Part shown: positions 35,601 through 48,059 of the stretch, piece after piece
Numbering within the stretch: position 1 is the first letter of the stretch
Layout of the letters: each line of letters begins with the position of its first letter
Assembly (NCBI GenBank): GCA_947846985.1
Contig: CANTUZ010000023.1
Span: 2,933,677-2,997,676 of the forward strand
Source of the DNA: Fratercula arctica
Taxonomy: Eukaryota; Chordata; Aves; Charadriiformes; Alcidae
Direction: 5' to 3'
DNA: 64,000 nucleotides
The notes under the pieces: generated by a model
The model's database searches: none
Told to the model about the DNA's origin: nothing
The model's input: the letters and a program-made list of their open reading frames with translations, nothing else
Position numbers and translations under genes: made by a program

Positions 35601-37930
35601 GGCTGTTACGGTTTATTTCCTTGATTAGACTGTAGACCTATCAGACACTTTTCCCACTCCTACTGATTGGGGAGGGTGAGTGCAGGGAAAGGAGTTTCTA
35701 TTTAATGGTTTTGTTACTACAGAAATTTAGAGCTTTACCAAAATCAAGCAAACTGCTAATTTCCCACACCTGCCATACCCAAGCAGCACCTAAGTTAGAG
35801 GCATTTCCTTGCAATTCCCAAGGTAGGGAAAATACAATTTAGGAAGAATACTCAGATTTACTATGATTTTTTTGTATGAAACTGGTCTGTTACACCCTTG
35901 GGATTTACTCTTATCTCCCTCAGGCAACCTTTCATCACCTTCTAAACCACGAATTACTGCAGAAAAGACAGCAGAAAGCCATTTTGGAGTTTTCACCCAA
36001 AATTCTGGAATCATGAAAATCATTCATGTTCAAAAGAAAAAAGGAAAGAAGCTATTGATTCATATCTGGTCTTGTTTTAATTATTCTTGGATAAGTTGCT
36101 TCTGTCTAATCGCTGCCCTAGATCTGTGTCACATGCTTATCTCTAACCCCTTGGAACATGTACTGTGATAATCCAGTACTGCCAGGTACCACTTGCTCTG
36201 CTTTCCTTATGTCAGTCTTCTGACAACTGAGCCCTCCTCTTGCACTGCAGGAAAACTAACACAGAGACAATAGTCGGAATGTGCATGCAGGGGAGGGAAT
36301 GAAGAAATAGTACCAAGTCCCACTCTTAGTTAGTAGTGCATAGAAGCAGTATAGTTTGTTAGCAAATTGTCATCACCCCAAGAGCAACCAGAAGTGCACT
36401 ATCATGAGATGAATTTTCATCTCAATTAACAAAAATGTTTAACTGAAAAACTAAGGTAAGTTGGTGACATTTACCAGGAGAATCTAATGGAGTCGCTATT
36501 ACATTTCTTTTTGTCTGATTAACTCAAGCATAAGATGAGACCTGTCAGATACTTTAAGTAAATGCATATGCAAACTCATGCCCTTTGTAACAGTAACAGT
36601 TCAAGTGAAAATACAAATACAAGTTTCTTAAATTACTAATTGAAGTTAGCTAAGTTGCAAGGAAAATTCATGGGAGAAAGCTTTGATCATCTTGTCCTAT
36701 CAAGCTTGTGAGTAAGCAGGAACGTTCTGTGCTATCTTGGTCTCTAACCATATCCTATCATGATAAAACAATGTATGAACACAAGATGCTCTAAGGTTAT
36801 GAGCAGCAAGGGTAACTTCCTTTCATTTTCACTACTAGTCATCCTATTCAAACAGAATGAATTTGAAATCCCCAAATAAGATTAACTCCTGCAGCAGGAG
36901 CCCATTTTGGAAAACTGTTGGCCAGCATACATCGTTTTAACAATTTAACTTTCACTATCTGAATACCAAAAATCAGGCCCCTGAGTCTAAGGGCTTTCAA
37001 AAAATTGTGCTCCCTCAGGATGACTCAAGCAAGTGCATGAACCACGTAAGAGTACAATAATTGCTGAAGCTCAGCTATGGACAAAGAAGGAACTCAAATG
37101 CCCAGGCTGCTGGCACCACCCTCATTCAGCATTGATTCAAGAACATAGAGGCATTAGAAAGAAAGATTCTATACAGCTCAACAGCTGTAATCACCTCATG
37201 ATATCCAGTTTCTTCAGCCCTTTCAGTTTCTGTAAGCTTTTCCAATAGCTCACGAATTAGAAAAAAACACGCCTTGAGTTATAATTCCTCTGTATTAAAG
37301 TGATAATAACAGATTAGTGAAAAATACAAAGTAATTGATTTTTTTTTTTTATTTCCTCTCTCCCCAACAAGCTTAAACTAATAACAATAATGTGAAAGTA
37401 TTTCCATTGGGAAGTTTCTACCTTTCTGGCAGTAAAATCAATTGTTCCAAGGACAAATTTTATCACAAGAATTAATCATTGCTACCTGCAATTACAGTAT
37501 CACACAATTATCACTCTTATTCATGATGTAAAGTATGCACGAGGGCGTCTTAATTACAAAATAAGACTGTACAGTAACTACCAAGTCTTATGAAAGCAAA
37601 TGTATGGGAAAACATTCTTAATGACAGAATACAGCAATATGTATACTCTGTCATGCCAAGACTTCCTTGGAAGTTGCGGCAAGTACTTGTCCCAACATTA
37701 AAATCACACTCTACAGAATCAGTGTTGTCCTGTGCTGAGTTTGAAGATAACCTGCTCAAAGGCTATAATTGTTTCAGAGATGTTACCTATCCTTCCAAAG
37801 TCAGGTTTCAGCCACAACTTCTTAGAAAAGCACATACAAAGTCAGATAGGAGCTCCAAATAGTTCAGTAGGCCTCATGGAAGTGCTCAGGACACTGATTC
37901 ACATACAGAAATAATTGTGAGACCAAAGTC
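32650..37930. other. No gene recognised
   Basis: A 16-base unit ending AATTTAGATGTA is repeated twice in tandem at 33034-33065. A small inverted repeat lies at 34624-34647. The block 37290-37540 is AT-rich with TAAT cores. No exon could be supported. Confidence 0.4.
34624..34647. repeat. Perfect 9-base inverted repeat
   Basis: ACCCTACAT, loop TTCACC, ATGTAGGGT. The ten bases CATTTCACCA occur twice (34630-34639 and 34649-34658), so a small local duplication probably formed it. Confidence 0.9.
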
Positions 37931-37949
37931 TCCTGCAGAAAATACACCA

Positions 37950-38025
37950 GGCAAAAACACCTGAGAAGCTGGTTTCCTGGTCTTCCACAGACTTTCTGTA
38001 TAACCTCAGGCAAGTCACTTAGGCT
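37950..38025 (+). repeat. MIR-like SINE core
   Basis: GGTTTCCTGGTCTTCCACAG and ATAACCTCAGGCAAGTCACT match the MIR core ('ctggctctgccact...tgtgaccttgggcaagtcactta'). A 92-codon minus-strand frame across it, which looks like a cysteine-rich secreted peptide, starts at TTG and is an artefact of this repeat. Confidence 0.7.
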
Positions 38026-38049
38026 ACATGCACATGCTGCTTTGACAGC

Positions 38050-41000
38050 ACAGCTGTAAGGACAACCACAATCTAGTTTCACTAATGCAAAAGCTAACAC
38101 AAGAAGAGCCAAAACCAGCATAGAGCTCCCTGCAGATTGCAAGAACCACTACACATCACCAGATAAATATAATCACAGTTGACTACGCTGTCACAGCTAG
38201 GCAAAGCTTATCTACCTATTAGAGCCAATCCAGATACTGCCAAGGTAGGGTAAGCAGTTATCTTAGCTATTTGGATGGCAAGATCTATAATACAGAGAGG
38301 GATGTCACTTGGCTCTGCATAGGAATACCTTGTTAGAAGCATTCAAGCATCACTATAATACAGATAATCTACACTTAGAGTCTTTTAGGATAACCATCCC
38401 ATCCCTTAAGGAGTTCAAAGGGCTATAGCTTTTTCAGATAAGCTGTTAAAATCTAAACATGACCCATCTGATCTTTTTGCCTTGATTAATACAGCAGCCT
38501 TTTGTTAATCTAAAAATCACATAAGCAGCTAATAGCTTGTAGTCTGAGTGAACTGAGTGGGTGAGCGTTAAGGTGAGGTAAGAGCTTAAGTCCAAGAAAC
38601 GAGTAATCAAGCCAGGGTACCCCCTCCTGCTAGAGCAGGTACTCTATTTCACTATGCCTTACTAGTCTTTGTTGCTCAATTACCAATGTTGGCAACACCC
38701 TACAGACAGTCTGCCTAATTATTCGGTTTTTCATGTAAAAAATAATTGGCCTCACCACTATCTCCTTAGGTAGGAGGAAATGAATAAATCACTCGATGGC
38801 ATCAAGGTGGTTTTCTTTGAGGGGCACTCTGTCAGTGCAGGTGAGCAGTACCATTTTGCTGTCTCACTGGTACATCATTTACACTTAACCTTGCACACCT
38901 TTACTGCCTAGGGAACTAGTCAAAACAGAACTGCTGGCACACCTATCAGGCCAAAGCCTCTACTGAGGTTTCCTTTTGTTTATAAAGGGACATTAATAAA
39001 TACCTGGTTCAAATTCTTAGCTACTATAAATCACACTTCCTCAGCTGATTTATATCTGCAAAGAATATAGTCCTTGATCTTGAATTTCTAATTGATTTTC
39101 TTAGTAGTAAGTATAACGTGTTTGGTAAGAGTAACAGACAATGACCATACTGCTGTTATACTATGCCATGAGATAAATTTTGTTTATCATGTGGTTCTAA
39201 CCATGTCACTTTCACAGTGCCCAGTAATTAATCTCCCATAACCCTTATTTCATTCTGAACCTTTGAGCAGATCCCAGGGGATGTTAATTGTTAGCATATC
39301 TGTCAGGCAAGTGCATCGCCCTTCTTTCCAAAGGCTGGTCAGCTACTGCAACAGGCAGCATTTTGTCTCCACTTTGAAATCTGCAATGAGACTCTGCAGT
39401 TGTAGGGTAATGACAGTTACCAGTAACTGGTAAAGTATACAGAAAAGCTGGCAACAAGCTTTCACTCCACTGTACTGGGTGCACGTATGGCAATGTCCTG
39501 GGCTATTAAGTTTGATTTGTGTTAGTCAAGAACTATGACAAGATAGCTGGTGCTGAAAAAAAGTCTTGTTAAATTTACAGTACAGTCCATGGAAAAAATC
39601 TAGGCCAAAAAAATCAAGATCTGTCCCAGAAGAATGCAATTTTGCTAACAACCTGGCAAGCAATGCCATTTGTTCTACAATTAAAGTGAACTGTAAGTTG
39701 GCAAGTCTAACAAGAACTTAAGTCATGTCCCATATTGAGACAGCCTGTGGCAAACCTGTTTTTAAATGCTAGAAGATACTTTAATGTCTACAATGGAGTC
39801 TATGTCTGACTACCTCTCCTTTAAACACATCCATTGTCTTGTGCAATCCCTGAACAGAAGAAAAAATTAATCTGGACTTCCTGCTGCAGTAGCTACTTTC
39901 CTACGAGAAGTGCCCCCCGGTACACACGCAAGCACTCCAAGAACTTCCCAGCTCCCAACTCATTTTCACCGCATGTCTACATGAGCCAACAGCAGGATAA
40001 CAGGAGGCAGCACAGGACTATGCAGAGCGATTCCCTCTGGAAAGAGAAAAGGCCCCCTTCTTTAGCTACTATAGGAGCTCTCCAATAGTCCTCACAGCAC
40101 ACAGATGTAATTAAGCTAAATTGCAAATTTCCTCTTTTAAGTGATACTAATTTCCTTTTGCATACACTGCCTTGGTCAGGTCATCATGCCTCATTAGACA
40201 CAGCATCTCAGGTGCCCAGCTATCAGGGGTTCTAGGTTTGGGAAATCTTTCCCACAGAGTCATTCTTTAATAACTGTTATTTAAATAGTGCTTTAGGGAC
40301 CAAAGAAAATTATGTATTTTAAACATTAAAGTACTATTAGTAGTAAGCAATAGAAATGATTGTTCTGGAAAAGAAAAAAATTCCTGAAAGAATCTGTGCC
40401 AGCCTTAATTACACTCCCATTGTATTTCATCTTCATGCTCCCCACACTGAGAGGGAGGGGTGGGTGGAAGATAATTGGAACAAGGTGAAAATGAGTGCTC
40501 ATTAAATTGCAGACTACACAAGTACTCATTCCATGCAAGAGGGCTGTAAATATGACTTTTAATGAAGTTATGACATGCTTGCCAATAAAAGTCATTTACT
40601 TCACAGTATTACAGTTAATTATGCACAGCTGGAGCCATTTTTTGCCCATCCCTTGTTAACTTTGCCTGGATTCATTAACCATTTCACAGCTCTGTGCTTA
40701 TGATACCTCTCATGCAAGAAGTATAGGTCAAAGAGGCTGCAGGAATTTTAGGAGAAGGAGTGGGAGTGTAGATACTGTAGAGAAGCTTTGCAAAAGTGCA
40801 AACGCTCCAGCTGGAAACTGAGTTGTACATTCATCTCTGGAAAGTACAAATGTGTAGAAATCTGCAATAGAAGCAACATTAAGGTATAAATGCAGACCAA
40901 ATGAATGATAGTGGCATTGGTGTGGACAGCACATAGGTCAAAGTCATCATGATGCAATACATCTACAAGCACCTTTGCAGAACATGGACAACAAAGTTTT

Positions 41001-42580
41001 ATCTACAGTGGATTTCAAACAGTTACTTTGTAATAGTCTCTTCTGGCCATAAAACTACAATTTAATATCAAGTCACATCAGCACAAATATCTGTTTTCCC
41101 ATAAGAAACCTCCGCATTCTCTATATACTAAAAAAATTGAATTTTCCCATAAATGAAGGCACAAAGTTCAATTTACTTATTCACTGTTTCTTACTTGCTG
41201 GTATTCAGTCCTTTTGCAATATACTATACTATGCATGACAGAAGCTCACAGCACCCACAAGAGCAGGACGGGCTGTTGCACAGCATGGCTGTGCAGTGCA
41301 GACCTCTAAACATCCCTTTAAATTTCATTTGCTTCTCTGTTATTCAGGAGAGAACTTATTGCCTAAGCCATAAGCTTTACACTGTAGTCCCTGCAAGCAG
41401 AACATCTTGTTTTCCAGGAGGAATCCTCATTTGAATACCAGTATCAATTTCAGTTCCTTTAGTGCTTTCTTTGCAATTTGCAAGTAGAATGAGTTATCCA
41501 TTGCTTTCCCAACTAAATAATCAAGAAGTCAGCGCCTCTTTTGTAATGACAGGTCACTGATGACTACCCATACTGCGATGAAAAAAGCAGATAATGGTTC
41601 TGGTATGTTTGTCCTTAAGAATTCCTGCTACAGTAGTACTGCAACCTTAACATCCCTCAGGTGAGATAGAATTGGTGTTTCCTGCTCTTTCTTTTACAAA
41701 AACTCAAGCTATAGTTCCATGGGACTGTAAATTAAGTTTAAGATGCCTAGTACTAGATTAAATTAAGAGACAAAGTGCTAAACTAGGACAAACGACATCT
41801 GCTAGTTTAAATTAGCTGAAAAAAAATTTTGAAGAGGTAACTACCCCTGCAAACCAGATGTTAATTCAGGAATATTCCTACCACAGCCAGCATAAAGCTA
41901 GTAAGCCAAGGCAAATGCCACATTATGCACTCTGGCTAATTTTGCAGAAAACATGTTTATGAATCTGTCCTACCCATATCAAATTTCCACTGCCAAGTAA
42001 TCTAGTAACATAGAGATTTGGTATTACTGAAAATGGAACCATCATCTGTCATTTATTAACATTCACTGTCACATAGAAGTAGAATTCTAAGAGTCTAGGG
42101 TTAAATTATCTAGTCAATACAAAGTTAGGCTAAATAGGCTAAAATGACCATGTTATTTCTCATAATTTGTAGGGTAGCATCACCAGATTAGATATGGAAG
42201 TCAGAGGTAAAGGAAGATATTCAGAACAGAACTAGTGCCAGTTTTATTGCAGATAACCAATTTTAGGCCATTTCTTTTTATTATCTGTTGCAACTACAAA
42301 AGCTTCCCAATTTTCATTGCTTGTACATGTTGCTTTTACATCCTAAGAGCTCCTCTTCTACTGTTCCAAACAGTGCAGCTCTTTAGCTTGAGCTAGAATA
42401 TGTTGACTAAGCACTTCCACTAGAGAAACACAACCCTGACCAATGCCTCCACGCAAAAAAACTATTAAAAGAATATATAAAATACAGGATTTAACAAGTG
42501 TTGCTGGACAGATTTAGAATCCCTGCACTCAGGAATCCCTACAGCTGACAGCAACCTGGCTCACATTTACACAGGGACTT
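38050..42580. other. No gene recognised
   Basis: No exon found. The part at about 40260-40720 is AT-rich, non-repetitive and carries several TAAT and TTAAT motifs; it could be a conserved non-coding element. Confidence 0.4.
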
Positions 42581-42587
42581 GTTTTCC

Positions 42588-42647
42588 AGAATCCCACAGA
42601 ATCCCAGAATCGTCTAGGTTGGAAGGGAGCTTTCAGATCCTTTGAAT
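42588..42647 (-). repeat. CR1 3' end fragment
   Basis: AGAATCCCACAGAATCCCAG, then AATCGTCTAGGTTGGAAGGG and AGCTTTCAGATCC. This is the complement of the CR1 3' end: the terminal 8-base repeat (AGAATCCC form, two copies) followed by 'ggttggaagggacctttagagatc'. Confidence 0.85.
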
Positions 42648-42649
42648 GT

Positions 42650-45600
42650 TTAAGTAAACACTAATCTGAGTTGGGACACTCTTGACTTGAATCTGTAGAT
42701 GAAATACTGGTGGAGAAGTTAGTTATTTGCTTTTTGCTGTCCCAGTGCCCTGAAGCTATCTTAGAGAATCTGTGACTGCTTTAGGTAGAACATTAACCCT
42801 AAAAGGTTGTGTTATTGCCTTCAATTGCTGTATCAACAGGACAACCTGTTTCATTAAACCCATTAACTGTTAAAAAGTCTAATCTAAGTAGCTGTCTTAC
42901 AGCTACTATAATAGTAAACAATAATAGCTTTATTGATGAAAATGAAATTGTCATAATCAAGTTTAAATTAATCCTGTGAAGAAATTTTTCTTCAGAGCTG
43001 CTTTCTACTTTCCTTATCTGCATCATTTGGTTGGAGATGGACATGTTCCTACTGCTGCCATGAGCCAGCAAAGAAAGCAGAATGACAAAATAATACCTAG
43101 AAAGGTTCACTTTTGTCTTGACTTTTATCCTTCACCACAGTGATTCTCCATTTCTTACTATAACATACTCAGTTGTACAGAAAGCAATGATTAGAACCAG
43201 TTCTGTAAGTTTTATCTTAAGATCATAGTTTTGCTATATGGAATATGCCAAGTGCTTTTGCTTTGTGCTACCTACAAACTTCTTAAAAATAAGGGCTATG
43301 AACAGGAAAGCTACTCTAGAAAAGCAACCGCCATTGCAGAACATGTTTAACTTCCTTTGCAAACAGCACTTTTAGAGGCTGCAACAAGATTTTTCTCTGC
43401 TTCTCACCACCTCACCTGTGGTAACTGACTGGTATGAGACCACTGAAATGGCTCTGGCAAATGAACTAGAGGAGATGCTAAAAGTCATGTTTAAACAGTG
43501 CTGGTTAAACAGAGGAGTTATTGCATGTTACTGACGGAGAAAATAACAAGTTGGTTCACTTCACATTAAACCACATCTGGTTACCTTCATCTTGAAAATG
43601 ATCTCCCTGTTGTAGCTATGAAAACAGGTAGCTTCCAGTTCTCTACTGGCCACTGACAGTCCCACAAAAGCATTCATCTATAACAAAGAGTTGAACACAA
43701 GGTTTTTTGCATAGGCTGTTATAAACTCCATGTTCATGATCAATAACTAAGAGTTAGGAAGTCAGAAGCTTATTACCATGTTTCCTCTTCTAAAATTGCC
43801 TAAGTATTTTCTTGTACCTTACCTCTAATTTAACTTCACTCTAGTCTTTGTTAGATAGGATATTAGCCAGATGATACTATGATGCAAATCAGATAAATAA
43901 CAATCCCCTGCTCCGAACACACAGTAGACTGCACTTCCTTGTGAAACAGGGGCTTGTGACAACAGTACCCTAACTACTAAGACATTATAAATGCATCAAG
44001 ATGGATAGATCGACAAGTACACACAGTAACAGCCAGTTATACAAATTGCCCATTAAATCTTTCCCCCTCAAAATCCGGAAGTGTATCTATTACATAAGTG
44101 GGCTTTTTGTCTATCATGGGACAGAAAAAAGGTCAGGTTTAACCAGTCATGATCACTATCCTTTGAAGCTTCTCTATCTCTAGACCACCTCATAAAATGA
44201 AGGCTAGCAAGACAGGAGATGTTTACTTTAGCTGATACAACCATACAAAGCAGCAGTAGTAGTGTATATAAATCACCTTCCCTTAACCTGCTGGCAGAAA
44301 ATTCAAACCCAACACTAGTATTCTGAACTGGGTAACACCCAGATTAAAAAAAGGACTCAAACTCTCCATCCAATATGTTACACAACCTTGGCACTATATC
44401 ATAATTTGCTCCAATTTGCTAATGAAGACTAACTATCCAAATAATTCCACATGACTATCTGTTCCTGACCACTGCAAATCATCCTGCTGTTCCTCAAAAT
44501 CCTGTTTATTCCTTCTCCCTTCTCTTATTTTAAGCCCCTGACTGTTCCAAGTGCCTTTTGTTTAAATAGAAATTGGGTACCTACTGTGTAAATTTCTGCA
44601 GGGAGCCCTTTAATGTAGACTGTTGCAGTTTTCTCCAGGAATACACTAATAATTAGAATGACTAGGGACCTGCACTTTGTTATCTAAGAGGAAGCAACAA
44701 AAACATGATGAAGACTTATTTAAGTCCACACAAAACAAAAAATATTAGTGGGATGAAGCAACAGGGTCTTCTTAAGCAGTAATGGGCTGGGGAAGAACCA
44801 AGACCATAAATAAAAATCAGAAAAGAAAGGAGAGCACTGGCAAACAATTAACTGCTCATATTAACTGGGAAAGCATCTCTTCCCCTGCCTCCATGGAGTT
44901 CCCGCTATAGTGAGCGGGATTAGACACAGCACTGCCGCATTTGGAATTTACTGGTATTTATTTCAACAGCTGGGAGAAGAATGGTGTACATTGACAAGTA
45001 GGAGATGAAAAGAGAGGGCACAAAGAACACATAAGGAGGGAGAAATGGAAGGACCCGAAAAGCATGAGATAAGGATGGCATGTGATTTACAGGGATTAGA
45101 AAGAAGCACCTTATATAATCATTGAGCTGACCAAGCCACGATGTATTACACATCCCCAATTTTAAAACAGAAAATTTGTTATTTTTGATTCAGAGCCATA
45201 GATTTACAGGTCACATTTTCAAGGTGATTTCTGCTCAGCAATTTAAGATTTTGAGTAGAATTAAAAGATCTGTCCATCCATGAAAGCCAGCAGCTAGATT
45301 CAAATTCATGCTCCCTGTAAAGCCAGCATGAATTCCTCATCATCAGTGATAAAGTAATTACTGGAGCAGTTGAGTCAAACTATGTGGGTAGATGACTGAG
45401 CACACCTACACATTAAAAGCTTTTCATCTCAGAATTCAGAGTTGCTGCAAGCATGAACTGGACCACTGCCGCTGCCACATTCTTCAGCCTGCTTGTCTTT
45501 GCAGCCCAAGGGTATCACTGCTTCTGTTCAGGGGCCTTTGTCTTCCTTCTCCTTGATGTAGTTAAGTAGGTAAAAGTTAACTTTTAAACTTCATCCTACT

Positions 45601-46340
45601 GACTGGACTCACTTGAGGCTGTTAGAACATGTTCTTAGACATTAATACTTTCTGTGCTGACAGTTCACACCAAGAGACTACTCGCACATCAGCGCATTGC
45701 CCACATCAGACTGCAGTTATATTCAACTATTAGGTAGACTAATTGTTAAAGAAAGGACCTGCATTCAAATTATTATCTTATTCCAGAAGCAAATATAAGA
45801 ACCACCATTCTCACCCTTCCTAGCATATAAAGTACCGAAGAGGGCAAAATGGCTGTCATACATACAAACAGAGGCATACTTTGTTTAGGAAGCCAGGAAA
45901 GCACTGCCTTGGTTAAAAGACAACTGTATGAAGGCTAGTAGTCCAGCACACATCTATCACACCTCCCAGAGCAATCAGTTACAGGCATCATAGGTGCTAT
46001 TTCTTTCTTTATGGAGGAGCTTTTAAATGCATTTTTTCACCTTCATGGATTGTTACACAGATAACTAGGCTGTAGATTATTGTCAGGTGAGGCCTCTTCC
46101 AGTCTATTAAGGCTCTAGTTTAGTGCAGAAGAATATAATTAACAAAGAAAGCATGACTCACTATCCAAGTTATTAGAGAAATCATGAGGCAGACAACTAT
46201 TTCAGCCCCTTTCTTGCCAAACACCAAGAAGCCAACAGTAAAATATTAATTAGAGGAGCTAAAACTTGCAAAGATAAAAACTTTAGGAATCATGTTCTAA
46301 TGGCTAGAGTAGTTAAAAAGCAGAATATAATATCTAGGGA
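42650..46340. other. No confirmed gene
   Basis: A 103-codon minus-strand frame (42799-43110) with a hydrophobic start begins at GTG, so it is not accepted as a secreted protein. A short ATG frame at 45453-45569 is discussed among the findings. A 7-base inverted repeat (TCCCGCT, loop ATAGTG, AGCGGGA) lies at 44900-44919. Confidence 0.4.
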
Positions 46341-46344
46341 GTAA

Positions 46345-46492
46345 TGCTTAATCTGTTGGATCTCTACGCCTTTGGAGGTTTTTAAGGAAAGATTAGAACA
46401 AATATGTGAGGAGTGTTAAGTCTTGCTGACACTGCCTTTGAACACATGACCTCAAGAGACTCCTTTCAGTTCTGTTTTTCTGTAATTGCATG
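46345..46492 (+). repeat. Old CR1 fragment, sense orientation
   Basis: TTTGGAGGTTTTTAAGGAAA, GATTAGAACAAATATGTGAG, ACACATGACCTCAAGAGACT and CCTTTCAGTTCTGTTTTTCT follow the CR1 3' part ('ttggaggttttcaaggacaggtta...gatgacctc...ggtcccttccagc...'). It is diverged, and the 8-base terminal repeats are worn away. Confidence 0.75.
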
Positions 46493-46894
46493 TTGTGGAA
46501 GCCTCTGAAATTCAAGCCTTTATTGAAAGACAAATGTAAAGCTTGAGAGAGCGCCTGAATATGAATATACCATTTCACTCCACCCCAGAATCTGGGATAG
46601 TGATTAGGAGATCTCATGAGCATAGTCAACTCTCATATTAGCTTACTACCACAAAATCTCAAGTCTCACTCATCTTGTAATGCCTTATTTTAACTATTTG
46701 AGCAGTCTTACTTTCAAATTGTAGCAAGGACACAGCAGAAGATGTTATTTTATAAGAATGCTCAAAGACTTGATAGCTAATACATCAGGTGCTATACAGC
46801 ACAAGAGAAGCTTCCCTTCTCTGAAATATTCATAATATCCAGAGACTGGGCAGATGACAGGGAGAAGAGGCATACAGAGAGAAAATAACCCTCC

Positions 46895-46975
46895 TGAATT
46901 CAAAGAACTTAAGTGATGGAGCTGAAAATAGAATCTAGATATTTTAGTTCTGGTCTCAAGCAGAATTCCAGTTCC
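46895..46975 (-). repeat. MIR-like SINE trace (minus strand)
   Basis: AACTTAAGTGATGGAGCTGA followed by AAATAGAATCTAGATATTTT and AGTTCTGGTCTCA resembles the MIR complement ('ttaagtgacttgcccaaggtcacacagc...gagctgggattagaacccaggtcttc'). The middle part is deleted. Confidence 0.5.
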
Positions 46976-47940
46976 AAAATAAATGGCAGTAAAAACCACA
47001 ATATTTGGTTCAGCTCTAATTAGAAAAGACAGCAAAATTAGTATTATGTCAGAAAATAGAAAGTCTATAGGCTACTATGAAAAGATGAACAGTGTATCCA
47101 GCAGAAGGGCTACATCTGTCTCCATCTACAGACACACAATAGTGGAGTAGCAAATTAAGGCCAGATGTCAATTATTATTCCAATTCATTTGGAGAAAGGC
47201 ATCAAGTAAAAACAGACAAGAGGTAGAACAAATCATCTGTAAAGTTCTTAGAGGTTAATTTATATCGGCTAGCGTAAAGCTCTGAGCTCTCTGTTCCTCA
47301 GCTCTGAAGACACTTATTCAAGCAACCAAAACCAAGCAGAACCTAAAGGGAATGTCTTCATTAAGAAGCACCTGAAGCTAAGGAGTTATTTCAAATAACA
47401 TTTAAGAAGGCTAAACTCTGATACAGCATCCTGACCCAGCTGTAACAGCTGACTTAGATGAAGAAATTAAAACCAAGTAGATAAACACTGAAAAACATAC
47501 AGAAAAAAAATCCAAGTAATTTGATAATTGCATAGAAGCTGTACTGAACATACAGCCTGATTCCCATTAGTTAAGCTATAGCTTTCTCTCTTTGGAGTGA
47601 GAAGTGACACTAGCTCCAACTTGTAACACAGTTCTCTGCTTCAGGTAAACTAATTTCCTCTATGGGAAGTCTCCAACACCTTTCAGAATACTGTAGAGTA
47701 ACACTGATTCACAAGAAAACCAAATAGGGAACTAAAAGTAATTAAACACAACATACACAAGAACAAGAACCTCAGTACAGCACAGACTCACAACACAGCT
47801 CAGCAAACACTGAAACAAAGTAACAAGGAAAACCCACCGTGCTTCAACCAACAACCCAAGGACAATGTTGAAGATCCCCCCAACACACCACAGCCCAAAC
47901 AAGAAGTAAGGCTGCAGAACTGAACTTAAATGGAGCTGCT

Positions 47941-48055
47941 GGGCCAACAGGAAGCAGGTGCGTGGGCGGAGAGACAGGTGAAATAAAGTGGGGCAGGCAG
48001 GGCTCTGCCCACTCAGGGGCCTGGGAGGTAGGAGAAAGGGTGCTGTGCTAGGGCC
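47941..48055. promoter_or_regulatory. Small GC-rich patch with EGR1-type site, possible promoter
   Basis: A GC-rich patch between AT-rich flanks, with a perfect EGR1/Krox site GCGTGGGCG (47960-47968) and several GGGG runs. Splice-donor-like CAGGTGCGT (47955-47963) and ACAGGTGAAA (47974-47983) lie on the plus strand. A small ATG frame starting MELLGQQEAG (47930) runs through both. Strand composition changes here: the 240 bases 47701-47940 have A 108, T 30, C 66 and G 36. No transcript is proven. Confidence 0.3.
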
Positions 48056-48059
48056 TTTG

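Noticed and set aside
37864..38142. A 92-codon minus-strand frame resembling a cysteine-rich secreted peptide
   Set aside because: It starts at TTG, not ATG, and overlaps a MIR-like SINE core; the cysteines come from the repeat.
42799..43110. A 103-codon minus-strand frame beginning with a hydrophobic, signal-like stretch
   Set aside because: The first codon is GTG; the first in-frame ATG lies after the hydrophobic part, and no splice or family evidence supports it.
47732..47947. A 71-codon minus-strand frame with membrane-like segments
   Set aside because: It starts at TTG, and its hydrophobicity follows from the T/G-rich composition of that strand.
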